A stretch of 15,104 nucleotides of DNA, taken from Corynebacterium sp. (GTDB lineage: Bacteria; Actinomycetota; Actinomycetes; Mycobacteriales; Mycobacteriaceae). Position numbers and translations under genes: made by a program. A model generated the notes under the pieces. That model was not told the origin of the DNA. It did not search any database and was given only the letters and a program-made list of their open reading frames with translations. How positions within the stretch are numbered: position 1 is the stretch's first letter; each line of letters starts with the position of its first letter. Below are positions 1-6,873 of this stretch, piece by piece. Where the stretch lies: the NCBI RefSeq assembly GCF_030530965.1, contig NZ_JAUMTY010000005.1:11667-26770 (forward strand). Reading direction: 5' to 3'.

Positions 1-251
1 ACGGTCAAGTTATCCTGCGTAATCACCGCTTGGGGCGGGAAGCTGACGACACGTTCGCGGGTATCCACGCGGGATCGGACACGGTCGACAAATGGAATGA
101 GGAACGTTATTCCTCCTTCGACAGTTTTCGTGTACCGCCCGAGCCGTTCAATGACTGCCGCCGTCCCCTGTGGGACCAACTTGATGGACATCATGATGAT
201 AAGGACGATGACCACAATGATGGCTGCGATCACGATAGTGCCAGCGCTCAT
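1..251 (-). CDS. SPFH/Band 7 (stomatin/prohibitin-like) membrane protein, N-terminal part only
   Basis: This is the first 83 codons of a minus-strand gene that runs off the left edge. It starts at the ATG at 251-249 behind a strong ribosome binding site (AGAAAGGAGGGA on the coding strand). Residues 2-21 are one hydrophobic helix. They are followed by the hallmark SPFH start: VPQGTAAVIERLGRY, then GGITFLIPFVDRV, then RVDTRERVVSFPPQAVIT. Family members oligomerise on the inner face of the membrane and scaffold ordered microdomains. The NfeD gene ends 3 bp upstream, and NfeD plus SPFH is a recurring translationally linked pair, so the two products probably form one complex. The C-terminal coiled coil cannot be seen. 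The family call is firm; the cellular role is inferred. Confidence 0.92.
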   Translation of the reverse strand, partial: MSAGTIVIAAIIVVIVLIIMMSIKLVPQGTAAVIERLGRYTKTVEGGITFLIPFVDRVRSRVDTRERVVSFPPQAVITQDNLT

Positions 252-254
252 GAA

Positions 255-689
255 TTAATCCCTCCTTTCTAAGACAAAAGCTGTGTTGCCTTCAATGCGG
301 CTCACCACGACGGTGTCGCCAGGTTCGAAAACGTCGTCATGAAAAGCACTCCGAGCGGACCAGAAATCGCCATTGAGCCGAACAATCCCCGATGACGACG
401 AAATCTGCTCGACGGTCTCCCCTGTTGTTCCCACCAAGGCTCGCGGTGAGAAATCCGCTGTTTCGATCTTTTCGCTGAGTTTGCGCTTCAAAAACGGACG
501 CAGAACGAACATAAGTGTTAATGACACAACAGCGAAAACAACGACTGAGACCCAGAGCGGAGCCTGGAAAAAAGACACACCTGCTGCCGCGAGAGCACCG
601 CCAGACAACATCAATAGTGCGAAATCGCCACCGAAAAGCTCCAGCACAGCTAGAAGTACCGCACCGATAAACCACACTAAGGCATTCAC
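255..689 (-). CDS. NfeD-like membrane protein with C-terminal OB-fold domain
   Basis: The 144-residue product has the layout of a short NfeD. There are about three hydrophobic segments (roughly residues 3-20, 24-42 and 44-65), a basic stretch (RPFLKRKLSEK) and then a soluble beta-rich domain from about residue 82 to the end. That domain carries the typical ALVGTTGETVE, GIVRLNGDFWSARS and GDTVVVSRIEGNTAFVLE segments. The family partners SPFH/stomatin proteins in the membrane, and the SPFH gene follows after 3 bp, so co-translation is likely. The start is a GTG with only a weak ribosome binding site. The gene lies 52 bp after the DUF3097 gene with no terminator between them, so it is probably transcribed from upstream. 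The biochemical role of this subfamily is unsettled. Confidence 0.88.
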   Translation of the reverse strand: MNALVWFIGAVLLAVLELFGGDFALLMLSGGALAAAGVSFFQAPLWVSVVVFAVVSLTLMFVLRPFLKRKLSEKIETADFSPRALVGTTGETVEQISSSSGIVRLNGDFWSARSAFHDDVFEPGDTVVVSRIEGNTAFVLERRD

Positions 690-741
690 GTTGTCCAGCG
701 TACAGAAAGGCTATGACAGAAAACAGGGTCGTCGTTTCTAC

Positions 742-1572
742 CTACTCTGGTCCGACGGTGACAAAATCGACCAGTCGTTCAACCGCACCAATGAGCGATG
801 AATCGACATCCCGAAAAGAATTCACGCTGTTATAGACGCGATTCCACCCCTCTTTCGGATCCGACCATCCGAGCCGTCGGCACACACCCGTCTTCCAATC
901 CTCACCATAAGGAACGTCGGGCCAGGCCTTGATACCGACGGAGGACGGTTTGACCGCAGCCCAGATGTCAATAAACGGGTGGCCAGTCACCATGACATGC
1001 GGACCGAGCTCCCGAGTCAATAACGACTCCTTTGAACCTTCAACTAAGTGGTCGGCGAGGATACCGATACGACGCTCAGCCGTGGGATGAAATTCTTGTA
1101 CCCGTTGCGGTGCATTATCAAGGCCCTCAAGGTACTCCACGACGACGCCTTCTACGCGAAGATCGTGGCCCCAGATACGCTCCACGATCGCCGCGTCATG
1201 GACGCCTTCGACCCAGATTCGTGATGGAGCAGCCACTTTGGCACGCAGGTTTTCTACACGTCGTGATCCGGATGCGCTTCGTTGTTGTCGAGGATCTTTT
1301 GGCGGAACATAGCGGACTAATGTGACGGGTTTTCCCTCGTAGAGGAACGCGCCTTTGCGCATTTTGAATAGACGCGTTCGTCGGTATCGGTCCTCTAACC
1401 GAACGAAATCTCCGTCATATGTCCGCTCAAATTCGACGATCGCTCCCACATAACCGCTGGCGATATCTTCAACCACTAAGCCAGGTTTAGCTGGGAGTAC
1501 GGGGAACTCGCGGGGCTTGGAGTGCGGATGCCCGGCATAGATGTCACCTGAATAGCGGTCGTGGAAACTCAT
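742..1572 (-). CDS. DUF3097 family protein
   Basis: This is an actinobacterial conserved protein that I recognise as DUF3097; its function is unknown. The frame is open from a GTG at 1620, but I start at the ATG at 1572. Family members begin with a DRY-containing segment close to the N-terminus (here MSFHDRYSGDIYAG), and a -10 element sits 8 bases upstream. The product is then 276 residues. Visible blocks are VPAKPGLVVED-like residues near 30, KMRKGAF near 70, APSRIWVEGVHDAAIVE (115-131), GILADHLVEGSKES (170-183), VTGHPFIDIWAAVKP (195-209) and ICR/GW-rich C-terminal residues. The WVEG..D block followed by LADH.VEGS recalls the Glu and Asp motifs of Toprim domains such as RNase M5, but that is my inference. 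The gene is divergent from the gene at 1654 and probably heads the NfeD-SPFH unit. Confidence 0.87.
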   Translation of the reverse strand: MSFHDRYSGDIYAGHPHSKPREFPVLPAKPGLVVEDIASGYVGAIVEFERTYDGDFVRLEDRYRRTRLFKMRKGAFLYEGKPVTLVRYVPPKDPRQQRSASGSRRVENLRAKVAAPSRIWVEGVHDAAIVERIWGHDLRVEGVVVEYLEGLDNAPQRVQEFHPTAERRIGILADHLVEGSKESLLTRELGPHVMVTGHPFIDIWAAVKPSSVGIKAWPDVPYGEDWKTGVCRRLGWSDPKEGWNRVYNSVNSFRDVDSSLIGAVERLVDFVTVGPE

Positions 1573-1580
1573 ACCGAGGA

Positions 1581-1586
1581 AGTGTA
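1581..1586 (-). promoter_or_regulatory. Candidate -10 element for leaderless DUF3097 transcript
   Basis: On the minus strand TACACT (TANNNT consensus) lies 8 bases before the ATG at 1572. There is no Shine-Dalgarno sequence, which fits transcription starting at or next to the start codon. No good -35 is visible. This supports the start at 1572 over the GTG at 1620. Confidence 0.4.
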
Positions 1587-1639
1587 CTGAGGCGACGTGA
1601 ACCTGGTGAGACGAGGACACGGTATCCCGTGAGAGGTGC

Positions 1640-1645
1640 TATGGT
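1640..1645 (+). promoter_or_regulatory. Candidate -10 element for leaderless gene at 1654
   Basis: TATGGT matches TANNNT and is followed by 8 bases and the ATG at 1654. No ribosome binding site precedes either that ATG or the alternative GTG at 1636, which overlaps this element. A leaderless start at 1654 is the simplest reading. Confidence 0.4.
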
Positions 1646-1653
1646 GGCACGCC

Positions 1654-2433
1654 ATGAATGTGTCAACTATCTCGGGCCTATGCAATGAGTGGGCGCGCGT
1701 CCACCGGTTAGCAGCATGGACAGCGTTTTGGCTCATTGGTGAGGCGTCGACGGACGACACTATTGATGCGTGGCATGATCTGTATTCACTTCCGCGCAAC
1801 GAGATGGTCCACTTCTTGGGCGAACTTCGACAGGCCGCGTCGGATTATTCGGATCACACTGCCGACGACCCACTCGTCCGTATAGTTTTGGCAGCGCCCG
1901 GTGATCCTCCGCACGTGCCCGGTCATTCGGATGGCCAGAAGGCTATTTCCCGCGCGGGAGCGGGATTGGTGATTTCGTCTGGGGATCCAGATTCGCGCGT
2001 ATTGGTTATTCCCTCTCGTTCTGATGGGACCCCACGTTTAACGGCGTCGTCGATTGGGGAAGACGTGCCGGCTCCTCCGGCACCAGCGATTGGTGAAGCT
2101 GATTTAGCTCTTTCTGAGGCTACGAGGAACGCTGCGTCGATGATTACATCGATGCGAGCAGCTATTGCTGATGTCCCGGATGTGCGGCTTCGGGTGGGAA
2201 CTCTGACGGATTTTTATGACTCCGCTGGTTTTCCTGCAGGTTTTAATCCGAGAGCAGAGAAACTGTCCGCGCGAGCTGACCATTTGTCAGCAATTATTGA
2301 TACGGCACGCGCTACCGACAACGGAGCAACGTGGGACGAGCACGTCCTCCCTCTGCTCAGGGTTATTCGGCAGGCGCGGATAGCCTCGCTGGATTACGCT
2401 GTCCGCGAGATGCTTCGAGCGATACCTAGGTAA
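1654..2433 (+). CDS. Conserved-looking hypothetical protein, unrecognised family
   Basis: I do not recognise a domain in this 259-residue product. It is cytoplasmic in character, with no signal peptide and no membrane helix. The N-terminal 60 residues look helical and aromatic-rich (WARVHRLAAWTAFWLIGEAS). Residues about 70-145 are looser and contain short Gly/Ser/Asp stretches and a Pro-Ala segment (PAPPAPAIGE). The C-terminal 110 residues are mostly helical (EATRNAASMITSMRAAI; RAEKLSARADHLSAIID; DYAVREMLRAIPR). The frame is open for its full length, and the codon choice resembles that of its neighbours, so I take it as a real gene. It is divergent from DUF3097 and convergent with hemH, with only 9 bp between the stop codons. 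An alternative GTG start at 1636 would add six residues. No function can be assigned. Confidence 0.75.
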   Translation: MNVSTISGLCNEWARVHRLAAWTAFWLIGEASTDDTIDAWHDLYSLPRNEMVHFLGELRQAASDYSDHTADDPLVRIVLAAPGDPPHVPGHSDGQKAISRAGAGLVISSGDPDSRVLVIPSRSDGTPRLTASSIGEDVPAPPAPAIGEADLALSEATRNAASMITSMRAAIADVPDVRLRVGTLTDFYDSAGFPAGFNPRAEKLSARADHLSAIIDTARATDNGATWDEHVLPLLRVIRQARIASLDYAVREMLRAIPR

Positions 2434-2442
2434 TCTCTGTGG

Positions 2443-3624
2443 CTATTTATGGTGCTTATGCTTTGCCGGGGGTACACAGCAGTTATCAAAGCACGGGACT
2501 CCGTTGAGGCTGCACCCATGCTGGGGCTCGACGCCGAGGCGGAGAGGCTCTCTGCCTTCGATGTATTCATCGATCAAATCGATGATCATTCGGGTGAATC
2601 GCTGCGTCGGCCCCACGGTCGCCGCCCGCTCGATGGCCATATCAAAATCTTTTGCCTCATGGGCAAGTTCGGTGTCAAGGTCCCATGCCACTTCTACGTG
2701 GTCAGACACGAACCCAATAGGAGATACAACCGCAGCCGGAATCCCCTGGTCATGGAGTGTTGAAATATGATCCACAATATCGGGTTCCAGCCACGGAATG
2801 TGCGGGGGGCCGGAACGCGATTGCCAGACGAGGTCGAAATCATCGTCTGACAGTACAAGCTTGGCGGCCGTCAAGTGTGCTGCCTCATAGATCTGCCGTG
2901 AATACAGGTAGTCCCCATCACCTGGGTTTCCGGACGTCTTATCCGCGGAGACCGGAATCGAGTGAGCTGTGAAAACTATTCGACAGTTCTCTCTCCTGTC
3001 ACTGGGTATTTTGGCGAGTGCTTCTTGGACGGCTTCTGCCTCAGCCTCGATGAACTCTGGGTGGTCATAAAACTGACGCAGTTTCGTTAAATCCGGGGGC
3101 GTAATCCCCTGCTCCTGGCAATGACGCCGTGCTTTTTCAATGTCCTCGTCGTATTGACGGCATCCCGAGTACCCCGCCCATGCAGAGGTGGCAAATACAA
3201 GCGCATGGCGAATTCCGTCGTGAACCATCTTCTCTATGGTCTCGTTCCAGAATGGATGCCAATTGCGGTTAGCGAAATACACAGGGAGGTTGCGCCCTTG
3301 CTTTTCAAGTTCTTCCTCGACGTGTCTAATGATCTCGCGGTTTAAACCGTTCAGAGGGCTAATGCCGTTGAAGTGGTGATAGTGCTCTCCCACTTCGTCG
3401 AGACGCTCGGGCGGGATGCCACGACCCCTGGTTACGTTTTCGAGAAAAGGACGAATATCGTCTAGTCCTTCTGGGCCACCGAATGAGGCAACAACGATAG
3501 CGTCAACGGGATACTCACTGGTCTGTGAGTTGCCACAATCGTTGGCGTTGATTTGGTTGTGTGCCGGTTGATCGCCCTTCCGGCCAGGCCGTTCTGTCAA
3601 CGCCGGGGCATCGTTTATGGCCAT
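2443..3624 (-). CDS. hemH: Ferrochelatase (probably coproporphyrin ferrochelatase, CpfC type)
   Basis: The 393-residue product inserts Fe(II) into the porphyrin ring. In actinobacteria this family is established to act on coproporphyrin III in the coproporphyrin-dependent heme pathway. Recognisable blocks are VVASFGGPEG (44-53), FLENVTRGRGIP (60-71), the catalytic His in VFTAHSIP (His221), and GFVSDHVEVAWDLDTE with the conserved acidic Glu311. Cys155 (SGCRQY) and a C-terminal cluster, Cys371, Cys378, Cys382 and Cys383, fit the [2Fe-2S] ferrochelatases known from mycobacteria. The first 38 residues are polar, low in conservation signal and longer than usual for the family, so the true start could lie downstream of the ATG used here. 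The ribosome binding site is weak. The gene ends 9 bp from the convergent gene at 1654-2433. It lies 156 bp downstream of the NlpC/P60 gene and probably has its own promoter. Confidence 0.95.
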   Translation of the reverse strand: MAINDAPALTERPGRKGDQPAHNQINANDCGNSQTSEYPVDAIVVASFGGPEGLDDIRPFLENVTRGRGIPPERLDEVGEHYHHFNGISPLNGLNREIIRHVEEELEKQGRNLPVYFANRNWHPFWNETIEKMVHDGIRHALVFATSAWAGYSGCRQYDEDIEKARRHCQEQGITPPDLTKLRQFYDHPEFIEAEAEAVQEALAKIPSDRRENCRIVFTAHSIPVSADKTSGNPGDGDYLYSRQIYEAAHLTAAKLVLSDDDFDLVWQSRSGPPHIPWLEPDIVDHISTLHDQGIPAAVVSPIGFVSDHVEVAWDLDTELAHEAKDFDMAIERAATVGPTQRFTRMIIDLIDEYIEGREPLRLGVEPQHGCSLNGVPCFDNCCVPPAKHKHHK

Positions 3625-3688
3625 CTCAACAGTCTCAATTCTCAGTAGACAATGGTGTTAACGGCAAAAGCCACACGCTGCGCTCGTG

Positions 3689-3718
3689 CCGTGCCAGTAC
3701 ACGACCGTACCGGCACGG
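3689..3718. other. Hairpin-forming inverted repeat between the NlpC/P60 gene and hemH
   Basis: CCGTGCC (3689-3695) pairs with GGCACGG (3712-3718). After an A/C mismatch, GTAC (3697-3700) pairs with GTAC (3707-3710), leaving a six-base loop. It lies about 60 bp past the stop of the minus-strand NlpC/P60 gene and about 65 bp before the hemH start. There is no T-run directly after it on either strand, so it may be a non-classical terminator, an operator or an mRNA-stabilising structure. The rest of this 156-bp gap shows no other clear signal. Confidence 0.45.
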
Positions 3719-3780
3719 TGATCCCCACGTCGATAAGGACGGGAGTGAGCAGTGCGTGTGGAATGCAGACCTAGCCTAGT

Positions 3781-6240
3781 TTATGAGATGAGCCGGACAA
3801 CGTTCGGAGTCATGCCACCATAACGAACTGGGCTGATCTTGACGACTGAGCCGGACTCGGGTGCCTCAATCATCTGGTCGTTACCCAGGTAGATCGCGAC
3901 GTGCTGGCTAGCGTTAGGACCGTAGAAGATCAGGTCACCACGCTTCATCTGGGAAGCAGGATACTGAGTTCCCGATTGGTACTGCGCTCCTGTGTAGTGT
4001 GGCAACTTGAAGCCAGCGATGTAGAAGGCGTACAGCACCAGGCCGGAGCAGTCGAAACCAGCGTGAGCGTAATCGCCGTATTGGTCAGCGACTCCGCCAT
4101 CCCTAATGCCGACGGTTGGGCCATAGTAGTTTCCGCCGCCCCAGGAGTAACGCACTCCTAGCTGTGATTGCGCACGAGCGATAACGGCGTTGATCCGGGT
4201 TTCTGCAGAACCGCTGGTTGCGGTTTGTGCATTGTCGCCCGTGTTGGTCGTTCCCGTCGTAGAACTGTTTGCTGAGTTTCCTCCGCCAATCGAGGTAGCG
4301 AGTGAGGCCTGGTCAGTACCGTCGGTCACTCGGTTCAAGGCGTCAGAGTTGTTCTTGAGACCGTTGACTAGCTGTGAAGTAGTCGACGTGGATTCGTCGT
4401 CCGAGGATGAATCATCCGAATCGGATCCATCGCTGCCCGTACCATTGCTGGTTGATCCAGTGCTACCCGACGATGTTGAGCTGCTGCTCTGGTTATCAGT
4501 CGAGTTGTCAGATCCCGTCGAGCTGGAACCAGAGGCCGTGGATCCACTGTTATCGCTACCCGTACCGTTGCCAGTGGTGTCCGTTGTCGTAGACGCAGAT
4601 CCCGAACCGGTGTTAGCGCTACCGGTGTTATTGGTATTACCGCTGTTATCGGACTGATTCTGAATCTGGTCCCACGCTTGGCGCGCTGCCTGACGTCCGC
4701 CATTAACGGCGGCAGCAACCGGGTCGTTTCCTTCCTGGCCTGCCTTCAGTCCGGCTGCTAAGGCCGCCAAGCCACTCGAGGTGAGCCCGATAAGCGCTTT
4801 GTCAGCGTCGTTAGACGAGGAATCGAAGGCTGCGCCCAAAATCTGCCGCAGCTTTTCGGTCAGCTCTTCTACACGCTTGACCGCCTCGGAAGCGATCGTC
4901 GCCAGGTTGGCTGCATTTTGACGTGCCTGCTCAACGGTTGGATCGCCGTTGTCTTCCTTCTCCTTGGCATCCTTGGCGGCAGCTAAAGCGTTATCAGCTT
5001 TCTGCTTCGCGTCGGCGGCAGCTTCGGACCGCTCTTTTTCGGTCTGGTCTGCAGCAGCGTAGTCGATGCCCTGGTCAGCTTTAGCGCCCTGGTCGTCCGC
5101 ATTATCTGCACTACTGGAGCTGTTTGCCTGGTCATTCTGCGCAGAATCCTGCTGATCCTGGGCAGAATTGTCGGACGAAGCCGTAGCTGGCTCATTTGAA
5201 GACGACTGCTCAGTTGCATCCGACGATGGCTCCGTGGATTCCTGCGTGGGCTCTCCGGCCCCAGCATCACCGTCATTAGCCGTGTCGTACGCTAATTGCT
5301 CCGTTGTCGGCGCAGAGCTTGTGCTCGATTGGTCGTCAGAGGAAGCGCTGTCCGACGAGTTGTCCTGGTTGTCAGCAGCGTTTTCAGCTGATGGCGCAGA
5401 ATCCGAAGCCGGTTTGTTGTCCTGCGTTGCCGAAGCAGAGGTGGAAGGACCTGCCGTACTTGCGTCACTGGCGTTGTTCTGAGCCGGTGCCCCAGGTGAA
5501 TTGCTAGAGGAACCAGTCTTGTCGCCCTTTACTTCGTCGAGGCGTGACTGGATCTCATTCTTGCGAGCTTCGGCTTCCTGGATAGATTTTTGCAGGTCCG
5601 CTGCTTTTCGTGACGCAGTTTGAATCGCTTCAAGAGCCTTGTCCTTGGATTCCTTCGCGTCCTTACGCTTAGCGGAGGCGTCGGCAAGCAGCTTGCGGAG
5701 AGAGGACTCCTCATTAGCAGCCTGAGTACGCACTTTGTCTAGCTGCGAGACAACTTTGCGTTGCTTCGCTGCCTCGGTGCGCAAGTATGAAGCGCGGTCA
5801 AGAGTATTAGCGACGGCATCTTCACCGGCTGCCATCGTCACCGCATTGGAATCTTGACCTTGCGTGTACTGCGAACGCGACAGGGAGTTTAACTTGTCCT
5901 GGGCTTCCTCGACTTCTTTTTGGGACTTGTCGAGCCTCGCCCGCGCCTGGACAACCTTCTCCTGTGCATCGTTTGCATCGCTGGTGGCCTCATCCAGCTC
6001 ATACACAGTCTTATTTGCTTCTTGACGGATGCCGCCTTGTTCATTTTGCAGCTCAGTCAGCTTTTTCTGTGCCTGAGTTAAATCGTTGGCAAGCGACGCG
6101 ACGGAATTGGGATCGTCGTTGGGTGCTGCCATGGCATGTGGAGCAGAGGTTACCCCTAGCCCGGCACACAGCAAGACGGCCGCAAGCCGAGTGCGTGCAT
6201 GTCGCGGATGGGACGTCCGGAAGGCCCTGCGGTCTACCAC
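3781..6240 (-). CDS. Secreted NlpC/P60 peptidoglycan endopeptidase, RipA-like, with two long acidic serine-rich linkers
   Basis: I start at the GTG at 6240, which has a strong AAAGGAGA six bases upstream; an in-frame ATG at 6270 has none. The 819-residue product has a Sec signal peptide (basic to about residue 18, hydrophobic 19-31, likely cleavage after APHAMA). It continues with a heptad-like coiled coil (about 44-237), a Ser/Asp/Gln/Ala-rich linker (238-390), a second helical Ala/Lys/Glu-rich segment (391-525), a Ser/Thr/Gly/Asn/Asp-rich linker (526-675) and a C-terminal NlpC/P60 domain (676-819). Catalytic residues are Cys731 (GFDCSGL), His780 (SQHVAIYLG) and Glu792 (QMIEAPE), the Cys-His-Glu arrangement known from mycobacterial RipA. 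Such enzymes cut the stem peptide (D-Glu to mDAP bond) during septum splitting. The coiled coil probably keeps the catalytic domain inhibited or tethers it to partners. Its place between hemH and acn matches the C. glutamicum order. The linkers are strikingly long for the family. Confidence 0.93.
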   Translation of the reverse strand: MVDRRAFRTSHPRHARTRLAAVLLCAGLGVTSAPHAMAAPNDDPNSVASLANDLTQAQKKLTELQNEQGGIRQEANKTVYELDEATSDANDAQEKVVQARARLDKSQKEVEEAQDKLNSLSRSQYTQGQDSNAVTMAAGEDAVANTLDRASYLRTEAAKQRKVVSQLDKVRTQAANEESSLRKLLADASAKRKDAKESKDKALEAIQTASRKAADLQKSIQEAEARKNEIQSRLDEVKGDKTGSSSNSPGAPAQNNASDASTAGPSTSASATQDNKPASDSAPSAENAADNQDNSSDSASSDDQSSTSSAPTTEQLAYDTANDGDAGAGEPTQESTEPSSDATEQSSSNEPATASSDNSAQDQQDSAQNDQANSSSSADNADDQGAKADQGIDYAAADQTEKERSEAAADAKQKADNALAAAKDAKEKEDNGDPTVEQARQNAANLATIASEAVKRVEELTEKLRQILGAAFDSSSNDADKALIGLTSSGLAALAAGLKAGQEGNDPVAAAVNGGRQAARQAWDQIQNQSDNSGNTNNTGSANTGSGSASTTTDTTGNGTGSDNSGSTASGSSSTGSDNSTDNQSSSSTSSGSTGSTSNGTGSDGSDSDDSSSDDESTSTTSQLVNGLKNNSDALNRVTDGTDQASLATSIGGGNSANSSTTGTTNTGDNAQTATSGSAETRINAVIARAQSQLGVRYSWGGGNYYGPTVGIRDGGVADQYGDYAHAGFDCSGLVLYAFYIAGFKLPHYTGAQYQSGTQYPASQMKRGDLIFYGPNASQHVAIYLGNDQMIEAPESGSVVKISPVRYGGMTPNVVRLIS

Positions 6241-6246
6241 GCCATT

Positions 6247-6254
6247 TCTCCTTT
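6247..6254 (-). promoter_or_regulatory. Ribosome binding site deciding the NlpC/P60 start
   Basis: The coding strand reads AAAGGAGA, six bases before the GTG at 6240. The alternative in-frame ATG at 6270 lies upstream of this motif and has no ribosome binding site of its own. Confidence 0.6.
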
Positions 6255-6316
6255 GATTGGAAGCATTCATCGTCTGAGCTATGCCTGAAGCCGTCAGTCA
6301 ATAGAGGTAGAAACCC

Positions 6317-6334
6317 GATAACCAGCCTTGTTAC
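6317..6334. promoter_or_regulatory. Candidate operator upstream of the NlpC/P60 gene
   Basis: GATAACC (6317-6323) faces TTGTTAC (6328-6334), giving an inverted TAAC/GTTA pair with a 7-base gap about 80 bp upstream of the translational start. GTAAC-like half-sites are associated with MtrA, which controls this hydrolase in C. glutamicum, but the match is short and the arrangement is not decisive. It could be chance. Confidence 0.2.
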
Positions 6335-6675
6335 GGAACCTAGCCACCTGCGGAAGTGTTGATAGGAAGGTCAAGGGTTAAAGCTTGACGACTCCCTGCT
6401 CACTGTAGCCACGTTGGTGTGCCGATCCCCTCACCTCTTGTCAATCGGGCATACTTCCCCGCATGCCCGGTTGGTCAATGGTTGAAGAGTCTTCTCTAGC
6501 CTCAGGGGTTGACTCGTATCGACTTTGGTTGCACAGCTTTATTTTTTTGAACAGTGCCACCGTAGAGCACGTGAACATCGGAAGAAACTCTAATCACATA
6601 AAAAACAAGCTTCACATCCTGACACAAGTCTCGCTTAAAGGCTTGACCAGGGATGATAACGGAATAATTACAAAG

Positions 6676-6691
6676 TGTGATTTACACCACG
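6676..6691 (+). promoter_or_regulatory. Weak GlxR (CRP-family) binding-site candidate
   Basis: The 16-mer starts with TGTGA and has the central TA of the GlxR consensus TGTGANNTANNTCACA, but the right half reads CCACG and keeps only the CAC core. GlxR is known to bind upstream of many corynebacterial carbon-metabolism genes. The site is about 400 bp from the predicted acn promoter, so its target is unclear. Confidence 0.25.
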
Positions 6692-6711
6692 TTTTAAATA
6701 TTTTCGGCGTG

Positions 6712-6736
6712 TCAACTTGAACCTCAAGTTGAGGTT
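6712..6736. repeat. Overlapping perfect palindromes, MerR/SoxR-operator-like
   Basis: TCAACTTGA (6712-6720) is repeated in inverted form as TCAAGTTGA (6724-6732) with a 3-bp gap. Overlapping it, 6720-6736 is a perfect palindrome with arms AACCTCAA and TTGAGGTT around a central G. The CCTCAAGTT core resembles operators of MerR-family regulators such as SoxR. No regulator or target gene lies next to it, and no good -10 follows on either strand. Confidence 0.6.
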
Positions 6737-6873
6737 GAAGGTCTGGGAACGTTGTGGCGCTTCCCCTTAGTTTGTGGATCAGCTAATAAATGCGCCAGAA
6801 GCGGTCGCTCTCGGGCCTCTTTAAGTCCTCTGCCCTAACCCGACGGAAGTTGCCGACTGTAATGCGATAGCGA

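Noticed and set aside
1573..1620. Upstream GTG start for DUF3097
   Set aside because: The 16 extra residues are not family-like, and a -10 element lies inside this stretch just before the ATG at 1572.
3765..3785. Possible DtxR-like iron box near the NlpC/P60 stop codon (CCTAGCCTAG)
   Set aside because: It has only a short resemblance to the 19-bp DtxR consensus and lies at a gene end, not in a promoter.
4190..4657. 155-codon open frame antisense to the NlpC/P60 gene
   Set aside because: It is the shadow of the Ser/Thr/Asp-rich linker read on the other strand; its Val/Leu/Pro/Ser composition is the expected complement.
4983..5276. Arg/Ser-rich frames within the first linker of the NlpC/P60 gene
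   Set aside because: Low-complexity out-of-frame reading of the linker codons; no start signal.
6020..6245. Lipoprotein signal for the NlpC/P60 protein because of a Cys in the hydrophobic core
   Set aside because: The residues before the Cys (VLLC) do not fit a lipobox, which needs a small residue at -1, and a normal signal peptidase I site (APHAMA) follows.
6500..6550. TTGACT followed by a poly-T run as a promoter or terminator
   Set aside because: No -10 at proper spacing after TTGACT and no stable hairpin before the T-run.
6463..6720. 85-codon plus-strand open frame in the intergenic region
   Set aside because: No ribosome binding site, no motif or homology I recognise, and it lies in an AT-rich stretch where its end coincides with a palindrome arm. 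Not enough to call a gene.
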